A program made the position numbers and the translations under genes. Below are positions 35,336 to 47,571 of a stretch of DNA of 64,000 nt, piece after piece. A model generated the notes under the pieces. That model searched no databases, was not told the origin of the DNA, and was given only the letters and a program-made list of their open reading frames with translations. Numbering within the stretch: position 1 is the first letter of the stretch; each line of letters starts with the position of its first letter. The DNA comes from Pseudisothecium myosuroides (Eukaryota; Streptophyta; Bryopsida; Hypnales; Lembophyllaceae): contig OX637295.1 in assembly GCA_951799445.1 (NCBI GenBank), positions 21,948,001 through 22,012,000 of the forward strand. The letters run 5' to 3'.

Positions 35336-36462
35336 GGGGAGGCGTTACCCTCCCCGGTATTTTTGGGTAGGTTGTTCCTTCACCCCCACCCACCCACCCA
35401 CCCACCCTTAACCCCTCAACGCCCAAGGGGCCCAAAAAAGGCCTTACAGAGTTTCAAGTCCAATTCAAAGTGCTGTAACTTTTGCATCCAGTGTCCAAAT
35501 TCAATATAACTTGTTGGAAAATTTGCGCTCTCTTTTCTAGTTTATGTGGTAAAAGTTTCAGATCAATCCAAGATGTATTGATTTCTTGGAAGCCAGTCGA
35601 AGTTCACAAGTTCAATTTGAGGTCACCAAAATGCATTTGAAGGCTGCAACTTCGGGGGCTTGTATCTCCTTCATCCAATGTTAGTTTTCAATAAAAAATT
35701 TTGGGTTATGTTCCCCTTGATATCTAGTTATTGTGGTAGAATTTTCATCTCAATCCAAGTTGTTTTGAATGTTTGGGAGCTATTCGAAATTCAAAACCCT
35801 GACATTTTTGGATTACAGTGAACTTCGGCGGCTTGTTTCTTCTTCATATAATGTCCGATTTCAATAAAAGTTATTGGAAAAGTTACACATACTAGTCTAG
35901 TTTGTGTGGCTAAAATTTCATATCAATCTAAGAATTTATGAGTGACTGAGAAGCATTTTAGTAGAAGGAGGTTCAGCCTTAGTTGTGTTTTCTGCAGCTT
36001 TTCTTGCTATTTTTTTGACATTTGCAAGCCGTTTTGCAGACACAATGAGTCAATTCAATGATGTTTTTTTTCACCAATGTGTTTGTATGTTGATTTTGAA
36101 TCACTTTGTAGTTAAAAAAAATTTCATTTGAGGAGGTTTAGAAATCAAATTTCACGACCAAATGCGTTTCTAGGAAAATTTCAGCATCTTTTTGTCACAC
36201 TAAAACATTATAATCTTGCAATCTACACGGTCAAATGACTCCAAATTTGATTCATGTCATCTACAACAAGTACACTACAAGATTGTACGGTTGAGATTTT
36301 TATACCTTACTAACATTTTGAACTATATCACTTCAAAGACAATGATATTTTTAAACCCCGAAAGGCCTTGGGCCTTGAGGGGTTAACTTTCTGTTTTAAG
36401 AAAGTCAAGGGGGGGTGAAGGAACAACCTAGAAAAGAATACCGGGGAGGGTAACGCCTCCCC
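35336..36462. mobile_element. Outer inverted-repeat element split by a TTAA MITE
   Basis: GGGGAGGCGTTACCCTCCCC at 35336 is mirrored by GGGGAGGGTAACGCCTCCCC ending at 36462. The match continues inward through GGTTGTTCCTTCACCCCC. Without the insertion at 35412–36382 the original would be ~150 bp. A short (CCCA)n run lies at ~35386–35406. Confidence 0.8.
35412..36382. mobile_element. TTAA-flanked MITE, family D copy 2 (971 bp)
   Basis: Begins CCCCTCAACGCCCAAGGGG and ends GGCCTTGAGGGG, with TTAA at 35408–35411 and 36383–36386. The interior aligns with 23391–24363 throughout in the same orientation, although the terminal ~20 bp differ. Confidence 0.88.
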
Positions 36463-37160
36463 GGTCTTCCTGTGTTGGCGCCTTTCCCAACATACAATGG
36501 AAACAAAGGTATGTTTGTACTTGGTGTTAGGTGTGATGTTTGCAATGTGATTCCATTTAAGAAGTAGGTCTAAATTCATTCCTAAGACTCTCAATAACAA
36601 CACTCTTTAATACCAAGTGCGAACATACCTTAGCTTACTAATTTCACAACTTGGGTACCTTGAATCTCATCCAACATAACGAAATTGACGATCAGAGTTA
36701 CTGACAATGCAGTCATCCGTGCACTGGTACGTCTGATCGGGTAGCACTGCGATGAATGACCCACAGGTCAATTATTTTGGTGTGGTATCGACCTGTTTTG
36801 ATATTCTTCTAGAAGGCGAGGGCTGCACTTCTTCTTTTACCATGAAAGCCTCGTGATTTGTGCCAAAAGAGAATGTCCTTTTTCCTGGCTAGTGAACCGT
36901 GATATCAGCATCATCGCAGTCAATTAGGACTTCAAGAAATTTCCCTAGTGTACGTCTCCTCCATCGGTCCATATTCTTTCGGTCCATAAGCTAATTAAGT
37001 TAAACAAGTTGTAGAAATCTGCAGGACATATGTAGCAGCGGCAACCCCACTGGCCATTGCCGGAAGAATGGTTGGGTGAGTGCCTCCCACCCCACTTCTT
37101 TGTCCAATGAGCCAACAACATCCATCCCACCCACCCACCCACCCATTCAAAAAAAAAAAT
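36463..37160. other. Intergenic, no gene
   Basis: No coding region recognised. A short (CCCA)n microsatellite lies at ~37125–37145, just before the next MITE. Confidence 0.4.
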
Positions 37161-37164
37161 TTAA

Positions 37165-38100
37165 CCCCTAAAGGCCCAAACACCGTTTTTTGACAACATA
37201 GCGATTTTGGGCAGCTCACTGCGAGTGGAGTTTTTATTTTTTTTCTTTGAAATTTTCACACAAGATGTGCCCGAGGAGTATCTTTAAGGCCCAACAATTT
37301 TCATAACTTTTGAGTACATGGTTAAAAAGTTATTGTATGATATGTAATTTTTGGTGTACGGCGGGCAGCCCGGGCAGCTCAAAAAAATTCTTTAAAAATC
37401 AATTTTTTTTAAAATAAAAATTTGAAATTGGTTCTTTAGATTTATATGTACGTGGAAAGCTTTAAATCATTCCATTTGGATTAATGAGTCAAAAGTTATG
37501 AGGATTCTTAGTTTGAGGGTAGTTATGGAATCTCTACTCTAAAATAAACTTTGAAGTCCTTTATTTCACTCAATTTTCAATATTTTTGAAAAAAAATAAA
37601 AACATTGGATGTAGATTGTTGATTACAACATTACAACTATTGGGATTGGCATTTTTCAATTCCATAAATAAATTCTTAACAATTTAGTGTTTTGAATCAT
37701 TCTCTACTTCTTTTCACTTACTATTTTTTTCCTATATGTTGTGCAATTTCAAATGATCTGAAAATTTTCAAGCATGTAACCAACTTGCCTAGAAGAATGA
37801 ATCCAAAGAGTAACCACCATTTGGGGCATTTTTTCATACAAATGTGACCTTGTGAAGTGCAGCTGCCCGGATTTTCGCAGGGACAAAAAAAGGGTTTTTG
37901 TCAATTCAAACGCTAATATCTTCCAATCCGCATGGTGGAAAATTCTGAAATTTTTTCCACATCTTCTCAAACCAGTGTTCTATAAGATCTTACGGTTACA
38001 TGTGTCCAAAAATGTTTTTTTTTATAAAATTTGGTACTTATATTAGAAATTGCAGTTTTGGAGCGGTTTTGGTGAAAACATAGTCTCAAACCTTTAGGGG
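37165..38100. mobile_element. TTAA-flanked MITE, family C copy 2 (936 bp)
   Basis: Begins CCCCTAAAGGCCCAAACACC and ends AACCTTTAGGGG, with TTAA at 37161–37164 and 38101–38104. It is almost collinear with 26553–27487 with few differences, suggesting fairly recent amplification. Confidence 0.9.
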
Positions 38101-38104
38101 TTAA

Positions 38105-39400
38105 TAATAAAACCAAAAGAACTAGACCAATCAACCCTAAGCTCTTTGAGTAAACCTTAAGGAGAACTGTAGCTCCGCTACAACCCTAAACCCTACTCGC
38201 TGCGCTTTGTAGGATTTAGGTTTCATCCATTTCCTTAAATGAAGCAGAGGGCGCCCGGCCATTCTTCAGGCAATGGCTGGTGAGGTCGCCATTGCTACAT
38301 TCTGCCCAAAATCTGCTACTAAGTAACTGGATCATTTGCAATTAAAGAGAATCATTTACCTTCGAAAAGATGCAGGCGCTGTTCAGCTTCTTCAAATTAA
38401 TATCACTACGGAATCCTGAAGTTTTGAGTAAATCAGGGGTTAGATCTCTGCAAACTGCGTGTGGCAGTACTGGACGCGGTGATCTCTGCTAAAGGGGTCC
38501 TGACCTCCTGGGAATGGTTTCAAGTGCGCTTGCAAGAGAGAGAGCCGTAGATCGCGGTCCACTAATCAGTCCCTAAGCCGCCCTGTCCGTTTCAGCAAAG
38601 AAAATGTGCGATCATAGATCCATGGAGTCTTCATGACTCAGCAGTGGCTTGAAAGCTTCTTTTTTTTATTTTTTATTATGAAACAAATGAACGGTTTGAA
38701 AGCTTTGGCCAAAAAACACTGCTCTGAACCTGCTCGAAGTTGAACGGCTGTTAGGAAGAGCTCTTGACTTCTTATTAGTCGTATCAAGGGCATAAGCCTG
38801 AGTCAAGGTAATTATCTGGGCGGCTCTCATAGGTGCAAGTGCACATAGCGGTGTGGAGATTTCTTAGGCAAAACCTCAGCACTGAAAGCACATGATCCTC
38901 TGTTTCTCAGTCTGTTCCGTATTAACGCCCGAGTTAGGCTAACGTGGAATCAGTGTAGGGAATTACTAAGAAGCCTGGAGCAGGACGTAACCACTGCGGA
39001 TGTACGTCACAGGTCGCTGCGGTGGGGTAGGAATTCACCTACTACAATTGCGATGGGCATTGGATGAATAACTGCAAATGTGCTCGCTAATAAACAATGC
39101 TCTCCATCAACCTGGCCATCAATTTCCGTCAGAGTTATATCACATGACAATTTCGTACTTCCGATGAGCTAATCACACTCAGATAGGTACCACAATAACG
39201 TCATCAGCGTCATGAAATGAAATGCGGGTCGGCCAATTATATGTCATCTAACACTGATCATCCTCATCCCCTTCAATAAACTTGGAGAGTACTCCATGAT
39301 AATGTTTTCTGCAACCAAAGAAAAAGACACAATTCGATGAAAGGTTGTCCGTGTTAAAAATTAAAGCAGAAAGAGAACGACACTGTGTTGTTTGTCTCTT
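38105..39400. other. Upstream region of the PR-10 gene
   Basis: GC-richer than the surrounding MITE field. No convincing ORF. A truncated retroposon-like tail (CATTTGTTTCATAATAAAAA on the minus strand) lies near 38660–38695. Distal promoter elements of the PR-10 gene are likely here, but none can be named. Confidence 0.4.
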
Positions 39401-39410
39401 TGCTTGTTTT

Positions 39411-39486
39411 TCCGCCAGGCCACCGGTCTTGTACTCTTTCTTTGCAATGAAACTCCGTTTCATTTGTGTCGAATTAAAAAAAAAGA
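39411..39486 (+). mobile_element. Probable LINE/SINE 3' end upstream of the PR-10 gene
   Basis: CGCCAGGCCACC, then GTCTTGTACTCTTTC, then AACTCCGTTTCATTTG, then an A-run at ~39474–39482. It is collinear with the minus-strand sequence at 22725–22860. It ends only ~70 bp before the TATA box at 39555. Confidence 0.55.
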
Positions 39487-39554
39487 ACGACACAGTCAAG
39501 AAAACAGATGAAAAGTGTATTGCCGCAGTGAGTGAGAACGTCGCAGGCGAGCTG

Positions 39555-39562
39555 TATATAAA
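39555..39562 (+). promoter_or_regulatory. TATA box of the PR-10 gene
   Basis: TATATAAA lies 99 bp before the PR-10 start codon, leaving a short leader of about 60–70 nt if transcription starts ~30 bp downstream. The surroundings (GCTG before, GAAC after) are GC-richer than the random AT runs elsewhere. Confidence 0.75.
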
Positions 39563-39653
39563 GAACCTCAGTCTCCCCTGTATTATCAAGCAACTCACAT
39601 TCCATTTCCATAGCAATCTTTGATCCCTGATCTCTCAGCTACCACCTTTCACT

Positions 39654-40677
39654 ATGTCGTCCGAGTACAAGTTCACGTATAGCAGTGCACTGCCTCTCGA
39701 TGTCTCATGGAAGACTTTGAAGAAGGGAGACCAGCTTCTGCCCAAGCTCTTGCCCGATCTCTTCGCGAAGATCGAGACCGTGGAGGGTGATGGTGGCGCG
39801 GGCACTATTCGGGTCGTGACCCTCGGTGAAGGTAACGCAAGTGTCCTTCAATCCACCCTAGTTTGCAGCATGCCTCATCTCCTTCCACGCATTCAATTGT
39901 TTCTAAGCAGATCTTTAGCGTTGCTTGGGGCTGTATCTATGCGTTTGCTCCGGTTCTCACAGTTTTCCAATTGCACTTCCGATTGTCTTACAGTTCTGCG
40001 TTTCTTTAGATTCCGTTCACAAAGATTCTGTTCTTAGCAGAAAACAGACTCTTCTCGTTCTCAACATTCTTCAATTGCCTTAGAGTGCGTTTTGTTGGCT
40101 CCTGTTTCCAAGACTCTGTTCTGAAGCAGTAAACCCACATGTACAAAGATTGAAAAGCTTTCAAAAACATGCAACTTGTTACTAAAGTAGACTATTGAAA
40201 TCGTGAATATCCCGTTTAATCTCCCTAACACGATCCTGTGCCAAAAATGTCATCCTCTAGTCATTGATCAAAGGTCGTTAAGTCTGTATTGCCTAGTCTT
40301 AATTTCCACTTAGAAACTGCAATTGACTCAGACACCGATGTAATTAATCCTCATTGACATAACCCTCTCTTTGCCAATCCGCAGGCGTCGGTCCCCAAGG
40401 CGCAGGAAAACAGGTGAAGGAGCGCATTGACGTCTTGGACGACGCGACGCACACTCTGGTTTACTCCGTCGTCGAAGGCGGTGATCCCCGTTACATTGAC
40501 CTCCGAAACACTCTCAAGTTTAGTGCGGCCGGGGACTCCACAAGCACGGAGTGGACGATCAACTACACCCCTGTGAGCAGCGACGTCCCGCCGCCCAAGC
40601 AGATGGAGGGCTTCGCTGCAGCGACGGCCAAGGCCATGGAAGGGTATGCTAAGGAGAATCCCTCCGAGTTTGCATAG
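39654..40677 (+). CDS. PR-10 / Bet v 1-like protein, two exons
   Basis: Exons 39654–39831 and 40385–40677 join in frame (GGTGAAG|GTAACG donor, CCGCAG|GCGTCGG acceptor, phase 1) to give 156 residues, the usual PR-10 length. Visible features: the glycine-rich loop GDGGAGTIR at ~46–54, the central block KQVKERIDVLD at ~68–78, YSVVEGGD at ~87–94 and a C-terminal amphipathic helix (FAAATAKAMEGYAKENP). The intron at codon ~60 matches the conserved single-intron position of Bet v 1/PR-10 genes. The family is cytosolic and binds hydrophobic ligands such as cytokinins, flavonoids or sterols; members are induced by pathogens and stress, and some are norcoclaurine-synthase-like enzymes. Ligand and enzyme activity cannot be read here. 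Coding sequence is much richer in GC than its flanks. Confidence 0.94.
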
Positions 40678-40859
40678 ATTTTTGGGTTCCATGGCGCGAT
40701 TAACTTAGGCCGTCTCCAAGACGCGAGTGACGTGCTTACTGTTGCCTTTGCGTTTGGAAATGGCGAGACATACGGCTATGGTGGAATTGAACAGACAGTC
40801 TGGTTGTGTGGCGAGCTGTTCTCGATTAGGCTGCCTTGTCGATCGAGCACATCTGTGTG

Positions 40860-40865
40860 AATAAA
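40860..40865 (+). terminator. Poly(A) signal of the PR-10 gene
   Basis: AATAAA lies ~180 bp after the PR-10 stop codon, in a GT-rich stretch (TGTGTGAATAAAAG), a suitable position for 3' end formation. Confidence 0.6.
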
Positions 40866-40869
40866 AGAG

Positions 40870-43800
40870 GCTGAGAATCGTTGCAATTCTAGAATGCCCG
40901 AATCCTTATCTGAATTGCTGCATGTTTTTGCTTGTATCTTTGAAGAAATACTAAGGTAGACAAGCCTATTACTAGCCTGATTTGGAATCTGAATATCTTG
41001 GGGCCAATTCCAAGAGGGGTACATATTTTTCAGAGGTGTGCACTTGTTTCACGGATCAAACCCAAGTGGAAATATAATTTTGGGGATTGAAATTGTAATT
41101 TTTTTGAATTTTTGAAGTAGTCTGCCATGAAATTATAAAACCACCTGTAGAGTGGAGTCATAATCGTCCTATTAACAACCCATAACTGCCTTTCCTTGAA
41201 ACGTTGCCCCATTTTGGCATTAATGCACTGATTTTGTTAGAATCTTGAAGGATTTGGATAATTTCTTGATAGATTTGGATGTTTGATCGAAGTGGGGCCA
41301 AAAGTAGGGATGGAACTGGATAGTAAACAACGATGGGCTGGTTTACCTTAGAAACTTCAAATTGCAATGAATTGTTGTGCTCACATTGAAAAAGAATGCT
41401 CACTCATCGGACTCTCTAGGTTTTCATCATGAACGTTGGATGAAATAATTGGATGATACTTTTTAGGAGGTTGAAAACATGACGGATTTTGTAACAAGGG
41501 TTGTGACATTGGTGTGACATTGTGTACTTAATATAATAGATGTCTCATATAAAATGCAAACATGTTACAATTTCATCCATCACGTTATCATCCATACAAT
41601 TTTCCATCCATTTGTTCTTGCTAAACCAAATGACATCCAAACATTTTCGCAGTGAAATTTGATGAAATGTGCAATTTGATGAAATGATTTTGGTGGTGTT
41701 GCAACTTTGTTTTAGTATTATTTATTTCCATTTCATCAAATTGGTTGTGAAAACAGTTATCTTTAAAGACCAATTAATTTTTAATTATCTTTGAAGTATT
41801 AGTTTGGATGAATGAGAAGTTATTTGACCAAAATATTGCCTTGAAGCACATTGCTTGCCATCTTGAATATAGACTTTGGAACGCTTAGGGGTTACACTAC
41901 CAACTTCTAAATTTTTGTGAAAGAAAGAATTATCAAGCGTAGTACAATTTAAAAATCTGCAACTCTAAATTTTGTTTGACTTGAAAGAGCATGAAAGAAT
42001 TGAGCTTATCAATCCTTAGAGGGTAGGTAGAACTATATATATTATAAAGTATTTCACTCTTAGGATTTGGATATCATTTTGACATACTAAAATATGGCAA
42101 AATATACACCATTGGATTGATAATTCAACAATTAGCATCTTTCATTTGGATATCATTTTAACATTTAAATCTAATTGTATTCAAATATGACACTATACAT
42201 GTAGAATATGCCCCCATTTTGTAGCTTTTCAGACATGTAGGACGTGCAATAATGATCCAAATTGGGAGTGCAATAGGTCATTAGATTCAACTCCATTTTT
42301 TGCCATTGATGTAAGGTTGGAGGCTCCAAAACCAACTCTTTTCTTATTTTGTGATCATTCTATAGTGTGGCCTTGAATGGCCACCCATCTTCATTCTAAA
42401 CCGCCATATAGAGTTGAAGAGTTATTTGAAGCAAGTAATGAGAATGAGCATTTTGTAGTTCACAAGTGTTTGTTTCAAGGAAATCTAGGAGACCTAAAAA
42501 GGTATCCTATACTTTCAACTTAGAAAATTTATAAAATATTGTATAAATATCAAAAAATTATGAAACAATTTGGAGTTGGTTTTCACTTGAATAGGCTAAC
42601 ATTCTTATCCAAACAATCATTATTTGGACCATTCACCTAGAATGAGCAACAAAAGTGCTGATTTTTGGCGCCTCTACTTCAAACCGTAATTCATGCATCA
42701 ACTTTTAAAGCAAAAATTCAAAAACACACCATGTTGCGGCTAAAATTGCTTTCTAGGCCTTTGAGAGTTAAATACATACAACAAATATCTAAAATTTGTT
42801 TATTGGACCTTGTTTGTCCTCCATGGCATTGCATGCTTAAATGATCAAATTTAACAAATTTAAAAACAAATTTGTCTTGCAAAGGCTTTTTAATTTTTGA
42901 ACAAATTAAAAGAAGATTCCTTTGGTTTGTGAGCATTTTTGTATTGCATTGCAACACACTATTGATGATGTGCTTGTAGTATACCGGAGTTCATATTCTA
43001 CAAGAATTTTGAGGTGCATGAAGCTCTTAATATCTTATTAATTAATGTAGGTAGGATATCGTTGGTGAACAATGTAGCTGAAGAAGATGTAATTGCATGA
43101 TATATTTTTGCTTCTAGTTAAGAACATGACTAATGTAGAATATTTTCTCTTTAGATAATTACTGTAAAGAACTATTTGAATTTTTTCCATGTGCACCCAA
43201 AATTTGTCTACAATGTCTATGATGGAAATGGATGAATTTTTTTTAAAGTGGAAGTTAGCTTGTGAGTAGAAATCACTAATTACACAATATTATGGAGCAA
43301 CCTAGTCTTGTAAATCAAATTTTATATAGAAGTTATTAGGCTTTATATATGACCATGTTGGGAAGGGTGTTCTCAAGTTGTTGAGTGTCACACTGCAATG
43401 TGTCACCATTTTACAAATGTGTTCTTGACCATTAAATTATTATGATAATAACCTAAATTTTTTCACAAATCATCAAATTTTATATTGTCATCAATATATT
43501 ACACAAAATCATCAAATTTTATAATATTAACCTTTAAAAAATAAGAAATGAATTTTCAAATTTTCAAAAGTCACAAGGCATTGTGATAAAAATTGCATAA
43601 ACTGGAGCTTGAAAGCGTACTAAAGCTCTAATATAATTGTGGAAAAAATAAAGGATGAAGATTTTCTTAGGTACAATATTACTATCTAACCCTTAGAATC
43701 TAAAGAACCAAATTGCATGGTGAATTTTATGTATTTGGCATAGAAGGTGCATGAGCTATTATATTCAACAGTATCAAGAGTTTGTCCTCATACTGCATTT

Positions 43801-44428
43801 GATTATCAAATACATGACACACCTGTTTTCGTTCATTATTGCATCTCCAACATGACTAGAAGCTACAAATGTGTCATATATTAAACCAATTCATATGGCA
43901 TTACATTAATTGTACCAAAAAAAATATAGAATATAGAATACCGTATTGCAATTTTTGTTGTATAAATGCATATTTGCATCATAAACTTTCTATATTTTTT
44001 TAAATTGAAAATGACATGTATAATCAACCTTGTTGAGGCTCACTATAGTATTAGATCAAGAGTTATTTTCCTAGAAGTGGATGTATGTACCATAGAATGT
44101 GGATATTCTTTATATAATAACTAACTAAGTGTGGTTTTACATATAATGTTAATATTTCTACAAGAATTGTCAAGGTTTAGACTTTTAATTGCTCATGGTT
44201 ATTGGTTCATTACAAAGATTAGCTCCATATCTCATTAATTAATCTAGAATTGTTCTCACACCATCTATTTTTGTAGTGACCGAAGACAAAACTTGTATTT
44301 CACAGTATATAGTGTTGAAACAAGATCTATATCCATTTAGTCTACTTAAATAATTTCCTACAATTTATTCAATGGATCAATTTCATTTTTGAAACAAAAA
44401 CTTGATCCCATTTTTTTTGATAAAGTAC
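40870..44428. other. Intergenic, no gene recognised
   Basis: 3.5 kb of AT-rich DNA with only short ORFs (maximum ~80 codons) and no domain or clear repeat structure. Confidence 0.45.
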
Positions 44429-45037
44429 GTAAGCCCACCCCAAATGCGCCAGTGACCCAAAACCGCCATCATCACTCTGGCTACATCTCCAAAATCAATA
44501 TATACCTATGCAGAAGAAACAATTTTAGAACTTATATCCAAGTTTTTTTTTATCCTTCATAATTTTTGCATACAATATCCAAATGCAACGTTTTTGGGTG
44601 CATTAGAACCTCCTTCCAGTTGCCAACAAGAAAATCAATAAAAATTGGACCAATCTAATAATAGTAACTAGTATAATAGTACAAAGTGGCAGTTTTTGGG
44701 TGCCCACCTTATGTTAGTACATGTTAGAATGTCAAGTTTGGCCATTAAGAATTAATGGGAAAAAAAACATTTCAAAATGATTCTCACAATATTCCCATGC
44801 TCTAAACAATAGGATGAGGCCTAAAGGTTCATAATGTTATGGACGTAATATGTAATAAAATTTGTGTTGTCTAGTTTACTCTTGGTTACCAGTACATAAG
44901 GTAGGCACTCCTTAAAATCAATTGGGTTCTAAATGCATCCCCTATCTAGGAATGAGTGACGTGCTTCTTGAAATATCTATTATTGTCATTGATGAGGGAG
45001 GTAGACTTAATGGGTGATTTGTAGACCTCCCACCTTA
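44429..45037. mobile_element. Fragments of the TAAGGT(A/G)GG-ended repeat family
   Basis: 44429–44711 matches, inverted, the first ~290 bp of 24763–25603 (shared ACTGCCACTTT and ATGGCGGTTT phrases). 44897–45037 is a 141-bp unit with ends TAAGGTAGGCACTCC and AGACCTCCCACCTTA. Both are non-coding remnants. Confidence 0.6.
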
Positions 45038-45074
45038 CAAAAAACTTAAAAGTCAAACAGTTCCTTATAACTCT

Positions 45075-45150
45075 TATTGTCAAAATTTGGATACTAAAAA
45101 TGGGAGTTTTTGAGTGTTTTCAGTGAAAACATAGTCATGGAATTTTAGGG
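45075..45150. mobile_element. Truncated end of a family C TTAA MITE
   Basis: AGTGAAAACATAGTCATGG … TTTTAGGGG followed by TTAA (45151–45154) matches the last ~75 bp of 26553–27487 and 37165–38100. The rest of the element is absent. Confidence 0.6.
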
Positions 45151-45154
45151 GTTA

Positions 45155-45736
45155 AGGTTCTATTGTACTGTGTTCGATTTGTTTGGGACCATTTCAGATG
45201 AGACCAAAAATTTAGTGGCTCATAGCACCCAGATCCTTACTATGAGTGGCTTGAAAGGGTCCCTCGCTCATCCCTCTAAGTCATTCTAGGGGTGCATGCA
45301 AAAAAAGCCCCCCTATTTTGTGCCCAATTAATTTATCTTCTACACCTCTCCTATCTGATTTGGGGCCTCTAATTGCAAATATGAATTCAAAATTTGCAAA
45401 TTTTATCATGTGTGTAAAAAAAATTCAGCATTTTTCCTAGGGGACGAGCGAGGGGGTCAGTTCACCCGGGCCCTTTGAAAGGTGGCTTCTGAGTTGCTCA
45501 AAGTGCACATGATGTACCTCTGGGTTTTAACTTCGTGTACCCGTATATGTAATTATCAATGAGACCGACTGCCATACTGGGTGCCCTGCTTAAATTATTG
45601 ATGTCAACTTCAACATCAACGTACTTTATTTTTGGCAGTGAAATTTCGTTTCATTTGTTTAAAAAACAAAACTTCAACATCAGCAACGTCAAATCAATAT
45701 CAATTCGGAAGGACCACTCAAACTAAAAGTTAACCC
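45155..45736. other. Intergenic, with a retroposon-like tail
   Basis: At 45635–45670, GTGAAATTTCGTTTCATTTG is followed by an A-rich tract, matching the retroposon 3' end seen at 22725 and 39411. No gene was recognised. Confidence 0.45.
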
Positions 45737-47571
45737 TTAACCCTAGAGCGTCGGGACTCATGGGCAAGGTCGACTGCAGTCCAGAAAGTGAGAAAATTTC
45801 AATGCTGAATGTGCGAAGCATATTGTAGATGATGCACAAAGTAACCGGTGGATCTTCTGTCTTGTCATGCACGTGATTGGAATTCAAAGGGCGATTGAGA
45901 AAATGATTTGCGTCTTGGCAGATCATAAGGTTTGACTACTGAAACGGAGTCGTTGACCTTCACAGGCAAGTGGTTTCATCTCACGAAATCAGGCCGTGGA
46001 GACCATGGAATTGGTCGGAAAAATGAGAGAAAAATTGGAGCATGGAGGGCATTATGTGTAGATTGGCAACAGCAATGATTGAAGGACGTTCGTGACAGTT
46101 CTGAAATTCTGTGGACCTTGCTATGCAGACAGCTTTTGTGATTGCAAGAATCGACTTTTTTTTTTGGGGTGCCCTGGCAAGGGCGTTCGCTTGCCCGTTT
46201 GGGAATATGCTGGCACTTTCACTGCTTGCCCACAATCAATGCACAAAAGGTGTGTGTCAGCGACAGAATAAAATATGCTGTAGTCTTGGAAAAGGCGCTC
46301 CACGACGACGTCATCCACCATACTGTTCAGCACATTCCCGAGGTTAGAAAAGAATGTCAGAGCGCACATTCTCCAGCAAGGAATGCAAGCTCCGACGTTT
46401 TAGAAGACAGAAGCACTTAGGCAGTCCTTGTTGTCTGCAAACCCGAAGAGCACAAAGCATTGGCAAGGCAGTAAAACGTTGGCACATTTCAAAACTCAAG
46501 TGCACTTCTTGCATGAAAGTAAGAGTAATAAGCATTTGTCTTCCACATATTTACAGTGAAAAAGGCATAGTCTTGGTGATGCCGGCACCTCAAGCTGTGC
46601 ACATGGACATCCCTTTGAACAGAATGCAAACTACTGTGCACAGTCAAAAAAACGAACTACAGTCGTTCTAAGAAACTGCCGTGGTGAGGGTTTTATCATG
46701 CCTTCTGATCAGGCACCTGGAAGACTGCCATGTCGACTTCTGCCTGCCTCTGAACTGACATTGAAGCAGTGAAGCCCGTCTCCCTGCTTGAAATTGCACA
46801 ACACCTTCACAGAATAAGTGAGCGTAGCAGTTTGGAAACCAGAAACAGGGAAGACTCTCCTTCACACAGAAAGAAAACATTCGCCTCAATGGAAGGGACT
46901 TGAAGATAATACGAAGGTGATTTCAAACTGAAAGAACGTGACCTATGAAAAGTTCAGCTGAATCAGCATATTTGACTTCCCTCCCCGAATTGCGAGTACA
47001 TGAAGCATTGCGTACGGGAGTGGCATACATACCTTCTTCCTGCCGGTCCTCTCCTTCACAGCAGTTCAGAAACTTTGCACAATCCGTCCCTCCTGCCCTA
47101 CATTCCGTTATAGAAGCTACTGTACGACTCTATTCAGGAAATCCCGCTTTGAACAGACGGAAGCAGGACGTCGAAGTTGTTCCGAAAATTCTACAAACTA
47201 CCACTTCGACCTCAATCACCCATATTCACAGCGTCTTGTACGAAAGCTACAACGTACAAGACAGAAATGGCGTTTCAAGACAAAGCCTACCTCGGCCACG
47301 TCCTCCACGTGAGAACAGCGCAACCACAAGAAAAAGACATAAACCTGCGCCTGCGTCATTCACAACTTCTGCATCTGCACTGCTGTGCTCTGCTTCCGAA
47401 AAATAAACTAAAAAACGGATAGACTGCAGCAGTAGGACACTAGGACCTGTACATGACTCTTCCACTCAAAATACGCGAACTACTGCAACATTATGACCGA
47501 TTGGCAAGACCACCGAAACAAACAACAAGAAGGAAAGGGAGTCCTGCCACACACACGCTAGCAGCCTTGCA

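Noticed and set aside
40351..40692. 113-codon minus-strand ORF at the PR-10 second exon
   Set aside because: Antisense shadow of a GC-rich coding exon. The plus-strand exon encodes an evident Bet v 1 domain.
46354..47406. Several 60–153-codon ORFs in the left part of the piggyBac
   Set aside because: Overlapping in both strands without domains. Expected by chance in GC-richer DNA.
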